The notes under the pieces: generated by a model | What the model was told of the DNA's origin: nothing | Database searches by the model: none | What the model saw: only the letters and a program-made list of their open reading frames with translations | Position numbers and translations under genes: made by a program | DNA from: Dermatemys mawii | Taxonomy: Eukaryota > Chordata > Testudines > Dermatemydidae | Direction: 5' to 3' | NCBI GenBank assembly: GCA_007922305.1 | Contig: ML677348.1 | Location: 19,655,327-19,719,326, forward strand | DNA length: 64,000 nt | Shown here: piece after piece, positions 24,401 through 36,400 of the stretch | How the letters are laid out: each line of letters begins with the position of its first letter | How positions within the stretch are numbered: position 1 is the stretch's first letter

Positions 24401-27400
24401 TCCCACTTAGCAGGAATCTGGATGCTGGTGGGGCTTAGGATCTGTCGTCTTTGGGACAAGCCTCATATCTCTTTTCTTCTCTAGCCTATTCAGTGTTCCT
24501 TTCATGTCTGTACCAACTGTCATGATGTCACTGGAGTCCAGACACTGGAGAGGCAGTCCCAAGGGTCTGAGAAATCTCTCCCCAAATCCTGTGCCTATGC
24601 AGCTAGAATCATTTAAATTTCTAGCCACTGTTGTCTCCCCTTTTCAACAGCTCTTCTTCTCTGGATTTTTTTCATTGTGTACTAACTTTTGGAACTCCTG
24701 GGAACATGTCTCATGATTTACTGATTTAAATTGTGCAGCATTACAAATTTATGTGGAGAGTGTTACAGTTTAAAAGGGAACATTTTAAAAAAGAAGTTGG
24801 CTTAATTACAGGAATGTCCAAGTGTCAACAGTATCTCAAACAACAGCAGATGGGCCACCCTACTGATATGATTCCCTTTCTTAGTCTCTTACTCTCCAGG
24901 CCAGCTGGGCTGGAACAACTAGGAAGGCAGAATATTCAGTCCTCCTTAACAGTAATTTATTTGCACGGATGAAGCTAGGAAAATTCTCCTCTTTGTGAAA
25001 CTATCTGCCCTTTGCCTTGAGACCTTCATTAATTTCCCAGCCAAGGAATGTGTTTGTCTTCTTGTAATGCATCTATGAATATTATACTGATTATAAATAA
25101 CACTTTCCTCTGGTTTGAATTGTCCATTATGACCCAATATTTATCTGCCACAAGACCTTTAATGTGGCTCTCTCCACTTTTGCAACAGCAACTTCTCTCA
25201 GTGATTATAGAATGGCTCAAAAGAGCCTTCTCAGAAGTCTTTAACTGGAATGATGATGACTAATGCGGTACAAGATTCAGAAGATGTATATGTGAGGAGT
25301 AGTAGCAGGAGAAAATGGGAGTGTTCCTTGGGGCTTCAGCGAAGATGTGGACCAATCTTATCCAATTTTGGGGGGAATAAAGTAGAGTAAACAACAACAA
25401 CAACAAAAAAACAGCACAGATTAAAACAAATGTTAATGTCATTTAATTAAGGTTAACATAAAGAGTATAACAGGACTGTTAATTTTGTCCTTCAGTATAC
25501 CAGGCACATTGCTGTATATTAGGGGTTGGAATTAAGTTCTAAAAATAAGGGGTTTTTTAAGAGTAAGTTAGCTAAGTTTGAGCTATCATTTTGATATACT
25601 AATAAAAGGGAAAAGGTCTAGTCTGACCAAGTGCGTCAAAACCATATGTTCCACTGCCCCATTGGGAGCTCGGTTTGAGTGCTGCTGTGAGAACTCATAA
25701 TTTGGGGGCTAAGGGAGCAGTTGTGCATGACTGCGGAGACATGTTTGCTAATAGAAGAAAGGATTTGGTTTTTATCTGCACTTTTGTCAAAAGAAAAATG
25801 CAAATGGCGGAACTGGTGTTGTGCAGAACAGATGGATGGGGGGAACCTGTTGAGTCATTGGAGATGCACCCATCTTTTGAGGAATAAGATGTGGGGGATC
25901 AACAGCAAAGAAAGACATGTAGGGCAAGCTGGTGTTGGCTTGTTCTGTTTTGAGTCTCTTTTGGGTCTATTGTAAATAAAGACTCCATGAATAATCAAAT
26001 TCTTACATGTTTTCACACTTGCAACTATGTTTTTGTTTCTTTAATAGGGCAAAAAGGATGTGTCCCAGATATTTAACAACATCTTGAGAAGACAAATTGG
26101 TACCCGAAGCCCTACAGTGGAATACATTAGTGCCCATCCACATATCCTATTTATGCTTCTAAAAGGGTGGGTGTTCATTTTAATCTGAGTTTGATTCCAT
26201 TAAGCAGGATTGTCTGGAGCATGCTTGTATTGTATTTGATCTACCTTATATAGTTTAAAAAAAAGAAGTGGATGACATTTCAGCATTAATTTCAGATATG
26301 TTGGCTTCTGTTGACTTGCTGCTACTTAAGTAGACACTTGTACACCTTTCAGTATCTGCATTATTTATTTGGCCATGATTTCTTGGCCAAACTCCATATT
26401 GGGGTAATTACATTCTTACTGCTTTCCACCTCTGTTTTCCATATGATACTCTCTTCCATGCTTGCCCTAAACTGTTGTGTAGGATTCATGGGTGCAGCTA
26501 AGCAACTGCTGAATTCTCTTCACAGGTGGCTGCATTTTGGTGGTGAGCAAAATGATTCCTATAAATATGTGGCCAAATTCTGGACTATTATATATTGTGT
26601 AGAGAAACAAAAGGCTACAGGAAAGGTAGTGGTGTCTGAAAGGCATGCTATACAAACCCTCGTGACCACATGGAAGTTCCCTCTCATGAACTTTGCATGG
26701 GTGGGGCTCTGTGAGTTTTGTACTGATGTCAGAGAGGGGGATGGAATCAGGAAACATGTTCCTCTCAACAACCAGCAGATTTCCAAGTGCAGATCAATGC
26801 AGAAGTTAACGCTGCTGTTTCCAGTGTTAATTCTCCCTCAGTGGCTGCCAAGGTGAGCTGTGCTGCCGTGAAAGGTGACTAGGCAGCAGCACAGAGGGGA
26901 TATTAACTCCCATTGATGCATGGGAATGTGTAAGAGTTGGACCAAACTTCCCAGAGGCTTCTGTTCTCTCCTCTTGGCCCCAAATCCTCCTGCCCTTATG
27001 TTGAAAATATTAGCTTTTCTGTGGTTTGAAAGCTGTTGTTTTTCTGATCATCCTTTCATTTTTTTCCTGAGGGAGGGTAAATATAGGCCATTGTTTATAA
27101 AGAGCTTTAGGATTGTTTTGGATGACAGTTACTATGTGTAAAAATAAAAAGTTATATTGGTCAGTTAATAAATACAACCAGTCTAATTTCTTGGTTAACC
27201 ATATAATAGCAGTACTGTTAAACCCAGGCATTCAAAAATCATGAGATGGGCCCCCAAAATTGAGATTAAAAAATACATTTTGAGATTTGTAAATACCTTT
27301 TTTGAGCCTTTTGGGTTTAAATTTTCAAGCTTTTCTTTGCAACCATGGATAGCAACTTATTCTTTACAAAAAATGCACTTGGGATTTTCATATAACAACA

Positions 27401-30400
27401 TAGCTCCATGAGCTGGGACTTTAAGAAAAATCCCAAATATTGAAAGACTCGCAATGAGATCACGAGATCTGGCAACATGCTCATAACTCTGGTAATGATT
27501 TTAAAAAAATGGACGGCTACTAGTGGGGATGGACTATTACTAGTGGGGATTGATTATTTATTTATTTATTTTCAGAGCTTCCAAATTAGGAGCCTGCTCC
27601 TGTTGAAACTGGTGGCAAAATTCTGGTTGACTTCAATGGAAGCAGGATTGGGCTCACTATTTTTGATAAAGTGGCAGGATGATAAATACAGGAACTGAGC
27701 CTCTCATTGGTCTTAAACTATTAAATTAAAGTTAATATATCATTGGATTTATCCTTAATTTTGAAAGTCAAATTCATTTTATATCTGTTAATCTGAGTCA
27801 CAGAGGCAGCAGATTTCTCAAAAGGATGCCAGACAGCCAGCTATATGGTTTTTGTTGTTGCTGAAATTTAATTAATTAATGACAAACTATAGATTATGTT
27901 CTGGGTGAATACTATATTTCAAAAAACTAGTTTTCTGAAATATAGTATTCACCCAATACATAATTGTTTATTTCTCTATAAAATATTGGTATTTTGTTAA
28001 ATGTAAGTGTATTAAAATATATATAGCAGATTTTCATAAAGCAAGGCATGAGCCCATTTACTTACTTGTATTAAGAACGCATTTATCTGTGTAAATTTGG
28101 CATTTGCATGTGACTTACATGTCCAGTTGTAATGATTGCATATACAAAAGAAGGTGTGCAAAAATGCACACAGATTTTGGGGTCAACTACGAAGTGAGAT
28201 GGTTGATGATAAGTGAAACAAAATTCCCACAAGAAATATTTTATAGCTCACTTATATAGTTCCTTCATTTTGATACATTCAAAGTACTGCCTGTTCAATG
28301 TTTATGTGGTCAAATCCTGAAGTACCATGCCTGCAAATATATTGCTCAAATGAAAAGCTACATTTTTGTTGCATGGAGACTAGTCTGCAGAGATTTGTGT
28401 GAGGGATTTCTGTTCTCTGCTGGCTGTAGATGTGACTTTTCTGGCAGGTGTCTTCAGGAGGACATAGGTAGTGAGAAAGTGAGTATCACCTACAAATGTG
28501 TTTTGTGCTCAGTGTGGTTCTGCATAGGTCAAATCCTACAGAAGGGAGCATTTGAAGACCATCTTCGCTGCTCCCCAATCCTAAATACTTCAGGCTGGTC
28601 TACACTAAAAAGGTACATTGGCATAGGTATGTCTCAAGAGATATAGCTATGCTGACCTAACCACTGGTGTAAACAGCACCAGGTTAATAGAAGCATTCTT
28701 CCATCAACCTAACTGCTGCCTCTCAGGGAGATATATTACCGCAATAAGAGAACCCCACCTGTTGCTGTAGCAAATGTCTACACTGAAGTGCTACAGCAAC
28801 ACAGCTGCAGCAGTGTTTTTAAGTGTACATATAGCAACAGTAGTAAACTGTCTGCAAACAGCTTCTGGGGCTAAGGATTTCTTCAGTCTGCTGTTTTGCA
28901 GTCCAGCATCAAATGGCTATGAAGATATGTACGCTGTCCCTTTAAATTTCTAGCAGGAATCCAGGTAGGAGAGAGTAGGCAAGATTCCACAAAGAAACTT
29001 GACAATGAAGTAGAGAAGTGCAGAATAGCTGAAGAAATGTTGTTTTTCTCATGCTGATTAAGTTTCTTATTCAGAGTTCGAGTAAAGCAACTCTCCATGA
29101 CCCTTTTGCCTTGTCACGTGACACTGATAATAGCTCCTTTAATCACTGCTTAGGTAAAATTCATAAAATTTTCTGTTAAGTAAAAAATAAATATTTGTCT
29201 AATAGTAAAGTCCATTTCTAAAACTTTTTTTTTACCCCTCTTTGCTAGCTTTCTTCTTTAGATTCTTCCTTCCTTCCCCCTTCCCATTTTCTTTGGCACT
29301 TTGCTTGATGTTATACTATGTGGCGCAGTTCTGAAAAATATTTTTGGATTGTGTCCAAAGTACCCTTTGCACTCTATGGAAATAAATAGAAAAAAAAGAT
29401 AATATGGAAGCTTATTCTGTATGTTTTATAGCACTATTAACTGTGCCAAAATATTAATGTATGCCAGTCCTGGAGAACCTTATAAGAAAGAACTAAAGAA
29501 TTCTACTGGAGTGGTCCAAAACCATCACTTTTACAATATTACAGCAGTATTTGGGGATTGCTGCTGAATGCTGTAACTTTTACATCATCATCATTGTGGC
29601 AAATCCCAAAGGTACATGGCCTCCTTGTAAATCAAAGACCACCTGAATTGATCTCTGTCAAGGTTCTTAACGTGGTCTAGCTGCACATTCATTTTATGGC
29701 CCTCACTAGCAGTCTTCTTGCAACACAGATGTTTGTGGCACCTATGTGATCACTGGCCATGTAGTGACATTCCTTAATATACATGCTTTGGAATTCATTG
29801 ATCTTCAATTCTTATAACATGTCCATACCAAGAAAGCCACTGAAACTGAACCATTGCTGATGGAGATAGCTGCTGGGTTTATTGGATTTGAAGATCCTCA
29901 TAGAATCATAGACTATCAGGGTTGGAAGGAACTGCAGGAGGTCATCTAGTCCAACCCCTTGCTCAAAACAGGACCAATCCCCAACTAAATCATCCCAGGA
30001 AGGGCTTTGTCAAGCCTGACTTTAAAAACCTCTAAGGAAGGAGATTCCACCACCTCCCTAGGTAACCCATTCTAGTGCCTCACCACCCTCCTTGTGAAAA
30101 AGTTTTTCCTAATATCCAACCTAGATCTCCCCTACTGTAACTTGAAATCATTGATTCTTGTTCTGTCATCTGCCACCACTGAGAACAACCTAGCTCCATT
30201 CTCTTTGGAACCACGTTTCAGGTAGCTGAAAGCAGCTATCAAATCCTCTCTCATTCTTCTCTTCTGCAGATTAAACAATCCTAGGTCCCTCAGCCTCTCC
30301 TCATAAGTCATGTGCTCCAGCCCCCTAATCATTTTTGTTGCCCTCTGCTGGACTCTTTCCAATTTTTCCACATCCTTCTTGTAATGTAGGGCCCAAAACT

Positions 30401-33400
30401 GGACACAGTACTCCAGATGAGGACTCACCAATGGTGAACAGAGGGAATGATCACGTCCCTTGATCTGCTGGCAGTGCCCCTACTTATACAACCCAAAATG
30501 CTGTTAACTTTCTTGGCAACAAGGGCATACTGTTGACTCTCATCCAGCTTCCCTTTCACTGTGACCCCAAGGTCCTTTTCTGCAGAACTGTTGCCTAGTG
30601 TATAGCAGTACATGGGATTCTTCTGTCCAAAGTGCAGGACTCTGCACTTGTCCTTGTTAAACCTCATTTGATTTCTTTTGGCCCAATGCTCTAATTTGTC
30701 TTGATCCCTCTGTATTCTATCCTTACCCTCCATTTCTGATCTTATCCTGCCACTTGATATGAAACAACTGACAAAGATGATGACAGTTGAAAACATCAAT
30801 CTGATGTTCTTCAGCCTTCCTTAGCACCATGTCCATGTGATGGAGTTGATATAATCATGGTTCCATAGATCTGCAGCTTCATAGCAAGCTTGATGTCACA
30901 ACGTCCCCTCAGAGACTGCTGAAGGACATGAAACATGGCAGCAGCTGCTGCCATACAAGCATCCACAGGCACTGGCTTCTAATTTTCCCTGAGGGTGCTC
31001 AACCCCCCTTCAGTCCCAGGCCCCCACCCTCACTCCACCCCACCTCTTCCTGGCCTCACTCCACCCTTGGTCATGCCCCCATTCCAAGGCCTCACCCCGC
31101 TTGCCTCTTCCCCACCTCTTTCCTCCCCCAAGTGTGCAAGCGATGCTGGAAGGGGGAGGAGTTGATCAGCGGGGGCTGCCAGCAGGTAGGACGGGAGGGC
31201 GGGGAGCTTTGGCTGCCACTGAGTGCTAAGCACCTGCTAATTTTTCTTTATGGATGCTCCACCCCTGGAGCACCCACGGAGGCGGTGCCTATCCAAACAT
31301 TTACATCTTTTGAGCATTCTCCAGAGCTGTCTGACACTGCCCAAGTATTTGACAGTTGCTGCTTGGACAGATTTGTACTGAGCTAGTTGTAATCTGGGTC
31401 TGGGGGCTGCTTGATGGGAATGGCCAGGGACTTAGTTTTATCCAGATGAATTACCAGCTTAACATGCACTGCTTCTTTCCTGACCAGATCAGCCGTTAGC
31501 TGCAGCAGTTCACCACACCGAGCCAACAAGACTATGTTGTTGGTGTATTCAAGATCTCTGAGCAGAATGGTGTTCAGTTCAATGCCACCAATGGCTGCCT
31601 CCTGAAGATTATCAGCCAATCAATATCAGTATTAAACAAATATGGTGACAGAATGCAGCCTTGCTGAACTCCCATGGAGATAGGAAACCATGACATTTGT
31701 CTGCCTTTGATTCGAACACAGTTTCCTGTTCCTATATAGACCTCTTTGTGCTCTCTCTTGATTGATAGAACTTTCTGTTACAAAGGATCTTAATAAGGTG
31801 CCTTGAGCCTGTAATACATTTGAGCAAACACAGGGGCACCTATCTTCATGAATCCAATTTCAGGGTTGAGTTCCAACTTCCACAACTTACAGTAAGTGCC
31901 TAATGTAGGGATAGGGCCCCAAGCCTGCAATTTGTTGCATGCGAACAGTCTTCTGTGCTCTTGTGCCGTGAATTGCAAGATTGGGTCTATGTGCTTAACT
32001 TAGCCCTGTATTTCCTTTATTCACTTTTCTTTACTGATTGTGTATTCTCTTGTGAATATAATATTTAATTACAAAATTCATTTAGAAAAGGAAGGAAAAT
32101 TGAAACAAAACCAAAGTAATGCCACAAGTGTTCTCTCCCTATTATCTCCCTGAAATTGGCCATCTCTGTTCTAAAATTATAGGATGATATCTCTGACATA
32201 CATTTTATTGAAAAAATAAGTCAATGAGGATATATGTTTTACACACAATTGTAGAAAAAAACAGCTCAGAACTACCATGAAGGCAAGTCATTGTTTGCAT
32301 AGTATCGAATAAAAAAATTTCCATTGCCACCTGACAGTCAGTTCCCAGCAGCAACAACAACAAAAGGTCACTTTTTTTCACTGCATAATGTGAGCTCTGT
32401 TGTTAAGTGGGAAGATTCCTGAATAAAATCTCCTTCACAGCATTTCCTGTGTAATACTTGCAGTGGCACTGCCAGCTTAAGATAACTATTATTACCTTCT
32501 TCTTCATTTTACTTCTCAGTTAATACCTCCCAAATTGTCAGCTTCACAAAAAGACCCAGCAAATGGTTGGGGTGTGTGTGTGTGTGTGTATGTATGTATA
32601 TGTGTGTGTGTAATATAAAAATAACAGGATAATTGACTTATCCTGCTGCCAAGGGTCTTGTATTTTCCCTTTATGGAGGCTCAGTATGATTTTCAGAGTG
32701 CAAAATAGTACTTCAAATGAATGTAGCTTTTGGGCCAATTAATCCCTGGTGCCCATTGGAATCCATTGCATTCAGTAGTGTTAGACCAGGGGATGAATTC
32801 AGTCCCCTGCGATGTAAAATAATGTATAATTTTGTACCAGAGAAAATTACAGCAGACTTCAGTTCAGGTGATGGTATTCTGTACATCAGGGTGGGCAAAC
32901 CTTTTGGCTCGAGAGCCACATCAGGGTTGCAAAACTGTAGGGGGGGGGCAGATAGAGAAGGCTGTGCCTCCCCAAACAGCTTGGCCCCTGCCCCCATCAG
33001 TCCCCTCTCACTTCCTGCCCCCATCAGAACCCCCGACTCATCCGCCCCACCCCTTGCTCCTTGTCCCCTGACCGCCCCCTCCTGAGACTCTCCCCAACTC
33101 CCCCCCCCGGACCCCATCCCCTATCCAACCCCCCTGCTACCAGTTCCCTGACTGCCCTGACCTCTATCCACACCCCTGTCTCCTAACAGACACCCCGCCC
33201 CCCCTCCAGGACTCCCATGCCCATCCAACCCTCCCTCTCCCATGACCGCCCTACCCCCCAACCTCCTCTCCATCTAACTGCCCCCTGTCTCCTGACAGCC
33301 CCCTGGGTTCCCCTGCCCCTTATCTAACCCCCCCGGCCCACTTAGCATGCCACTCAGAGCAGCATGTCTGGCAGCCCCGCTGGCTGGCCAGCGCCAGACA

Positions 33401-36400
33401 CACTGCCCCGCAGGAGCGCACAGCACCACTACCCAGAATGCTCCCCGCATGGCAGCATGGCTGCGGGGAAGGGGAGACAGTAGGGGAGGAGCTGGGGACT
33501 AGCCTCCTCAGCTGGTAGCTCAGGGGCCAGGCAGGACGGTCCCGCGGGCCATAGTTTGCCCACCTTTCCTGTACAGCAGAGAAATCAGAGTTCAAAATTT
33601 CCATGGGCCACCTTGCCATGCTTTGTTTCTGTGCTGTGCTCCATTGATGCCTCCATTCTGAATAGGGATAATATTTGTGCTATTACAGCATCACTAAAGG
33701 CTTGATCCTGTGCTCATTGAAGTTGATTGTAAAACTTTTATTGACTTCAGTGGTGTAGGATCAGGCCTCAGAAGCTGAGGGGGATGTGGCAATTTGTCAA
33801 GAAGTCTCTTCTTGTGCCCCTACAGACTTGATGTCCTGCTTGTTGTCTCCTTCCCCTCTTATTTCTGTGCTTTCTTCTCTCCTGCCCCTACTGTGCCAAG
33901 TGACTTCTATTCCCATTCTAGTCTCTCTTTGACTTGCTGGTTTCACAGTGTCCACAAAAATGAGCTGTAAATATTTAAAAAATGATTATTTCTTCTGGGT
34001 TTCCCAGTGCATCCTGTGTTCAGCGTGTCTAACTTTTAGGTTTGAAATTCTTCAGAGTAGATAGACTCTTCATTTTGTAGGTTTACACCATTGAGCATTA
34101 TGTCAGCTAACAATAACTAATAATCATCACAAACAATGCTGAATTAGCATCTGGTAATGGATTACTTTCCCTCCTGGTTCTCTGTTAAATTCCACAGTGA
34201 CTCTGAATGGAACTGCTGGTGCAGACAAAATGCTAATTATGGCCAGACAGCTGGTAATCTTCTTTCAGGTATAGCCCAGAAGCCAAGTACAACTTGCCTT
34301 ACTTAGGTAGCTCCAGTCACATACCAGATTCTGGATAATGAAGTATTTGACTTAAGGGTTTTACTGCGTTTGCTTACAATGATACTTGTGTTTTGGAGGT
34401 GTATTGTCTTGGCAAAAATACAGTGTATTTATATTCCTCCTAAAATGTTCCCAGCCCAGCCATTAAACATTTCCTGGCCACACTCCTAGAAGTGACTCTG
34501 TTTGAAAATGTGCATTTGTACTAATGTGACCTGATGCAGAAGAGAAGAGGAAACTCTTTTTAACAGAAAACATCTGTGAACATTTACTATATAAACAGTC
34601 ATATGTTTAGGGTACAAATGCCCCCCAAAATGATAGAGATATGCTTGATTGTCATCAGTTGCTTGGGATTTATTTTAGTTTGAGACAAGAGGAGTTTAAT
34701 TTGACTTTTGAATCAGTGGTTCATTTTTCACTAGGCTCGCTATTGTAGTTATCACATGGAAATATGCAGCCTTAGCATGCTCTGGAAACATTACCATTCT
34801 TTTTAACATAGAAGCTGGTGGTGAATTTGAAAGGCCCACTCACATACAGCACAGATGGCAGTCGGTCTTATTTTTTAGCTTGACAGTAGAAATTAATTGT
34901 GCAGAGAAACAAGACAAATAAGCTTTCACTAATGAGCAGTTTTAATATGCTGTAGTCACCCTACTGAAGCAGTTTCCTCTCTGTTCATTTGGGTCTTGTC
35001 GCTTTCAGCTAAATGAACATTGTTAAAGCATGTTCATTGTGCAATAATTTAAATGTTGTTGCAGGGAGGAGGTTTTGGGGCTTTTTGTTGGCTAAATCAC
35101 ATCAATTTTTTTCTTGAAACCTTGCATGCTTTATTTCAGTATGCACTTTGACTTAAAGGAGATGCAGTATGTTACATAGGAATTAGAGAGAGATGACTCT
35201 CCTCCCTTCCTCCTCCTCCTCCCTCCCCCAGGGTTTACAAGTGTGCTTGCTGCTGTACAATAGTGTCTTTGCCATAAGGTGGTTACACCCTGAGGGTCAA
35301 ATGCTGGTCTTCTGAACAAAGCTCCACAGAGACAGAGATGAGCAAACTCCTAGGCTGCAGAATAGATCATCAGAACTGCAAAGAGACAGACACTGAAGAG
35401 TCTGAATGGATAAACTCTTCCTATCTCGTTTGTTAGAGATTAGTGTTCCAGTGGAGTCTTTTCTTATTGCAGAGTGGAGAGGGGAAAAACATGGTCTATT
35501 TAACTTTATAAATAAAATATATACTGCCTCCAAAAGGGTCTCAGAATTATTTTCAAAGGGGATTGGAATATACTGTATTTGGTTTACCCTCTGAATTCCA
35601 AAATGGTGAAGGAATTCTGGTCAAAATTTTTGCACATACCCAAAAATCACCTTTCAGCAGAGGCCAAGCATAAAAATGTCAATGGAAACGTAAGTCTTTC
35701 AAAAATTTTAGTTTTCATTCCATCCCCTTCCTTTTTTAATACTATTAGAACCTTCATTATGTAGCTGATGTTTCTTACGTATGGGTCCAAGCCATGAAGA
35801 TTGGATCCAGTATTTTGAATTAGGGCCTTCTAGTATGTGTTTCTGTTGGTAGATGCATCTTATATACTGTAGGCAATTGCCCATTTATGCTTAAAATAAC
35901 CCTCTTTGTCTGGTGCTTTTGCATCCTCTAGGTACGAAGCACCACATATTGCCTTACGCTGTGGAATTATGCTGAGAGAATGTATCCGGCATGAGCCACT
36001 TGCCAAAATCATCCTTTTTTCAGAACACTTCAGAGACTTTTTCAAATATGTGGAAATGTCGACGTTTGACATCGCTTCTGATGCCTTTGCTACATTTAAG
36101 GTAAATTATTTGATGTCTGTGGGAACTTTACAATGTTGGGTTTAAAACAGCACTCCTCCCTCACTGGCTTTAGATTGTTGGATATGGTATAGTACATAGG
36201 GATTGGGTTTTTCTTTCTAGTAGACTGCTTTCTTTACGGTTAGATAGAGAGGACTTAATTCATCCCTGATCTGATTGTGACTGGATTTACAGCAGGGATG
36301 GAGTCAGTCCAGAGTCTTTCATTTAATCCATATTTCATTTTCTTTGATGTCCTTCATCCTGACATCCCAAGGCATTTTATATAACTGTTTAAAACTAAAA

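Larger units (their letters stand above)
18947..26047 (+). other. CAB39L intron 2
   Basis: A 7.1-kb phase 0 intron with GTAGGT donor and TTAATAG acceptor. It holds a sense-strand CR1 remnant at 19360-19920 and the antisense transposase-like pseudogene at 21495-23190 with its flanking repeats. Nothing convincing was seen in 19920-21490 or 23650-26040. Confidence 0.85.
29580..31790 (-). mobile_element. Non-CR1 LINE remnant (interrupted by two insertions)
   Basis: On the - strand, 31790-31290 encodes reverse transcriptase pieces: [16 protein letters not shown], then [20 protein letters not shown] followed by LLARC (the catalytic YADD-type box is degraded to YTNN), then [10 protein letters not shown]. 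About 30920-30800 gives [18 protein letters not shown], the thumb region, and 29890-29580 gives [14 protein letters not shown] and [12 protein letters not shown] pieces. These motifs differ from CR1 and resemble RTE-style LINEs; the clade is an inference. It is cut by a CR1 at about 29898-30745 and by the element at 30968-31289. Confidence 0.65.
26167..35931 (+). other. CAB39L intron 3
   Basis: A 9.8-kb phase 2 intron. It contains a CATGAGATC-type repeat, a 72-bp palindrome, a CTGGTCTACACTA-type MITE, a nested LINE complex (29580-31790), a TG microsatellite and a complete hAT element (32887-33568). The 181-codon open frame at 26311-26856 has no recognisable domain and is taken as chance. 34000-35930 shows nothing beyond plain intron sequence. 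Confidence 0.85.

Noticed and set aside
26311..26856. 181-codon + strand open frame in intron 3
   Set aside because: No domain, no splice context, no similarity that I recognise; lies just after exon 3 of CAB39L and is consistent with a chance frame.
31030..31233. Possible small proline-rich gene on the - strand
   Set aside because: Part of the GC-rich element with flanking duplication; no independent evidence.
30928..31386. 152-codon + strand frame
   Set aside because: It spans a hAT-like element and the reverse complement of LINE reverse transcriptase; not a gene.
32713..33117. Frames of 122-134 codons on both strands
   Set aside because: Covered by the hAT element starting at 32887 with its C-rich interior.
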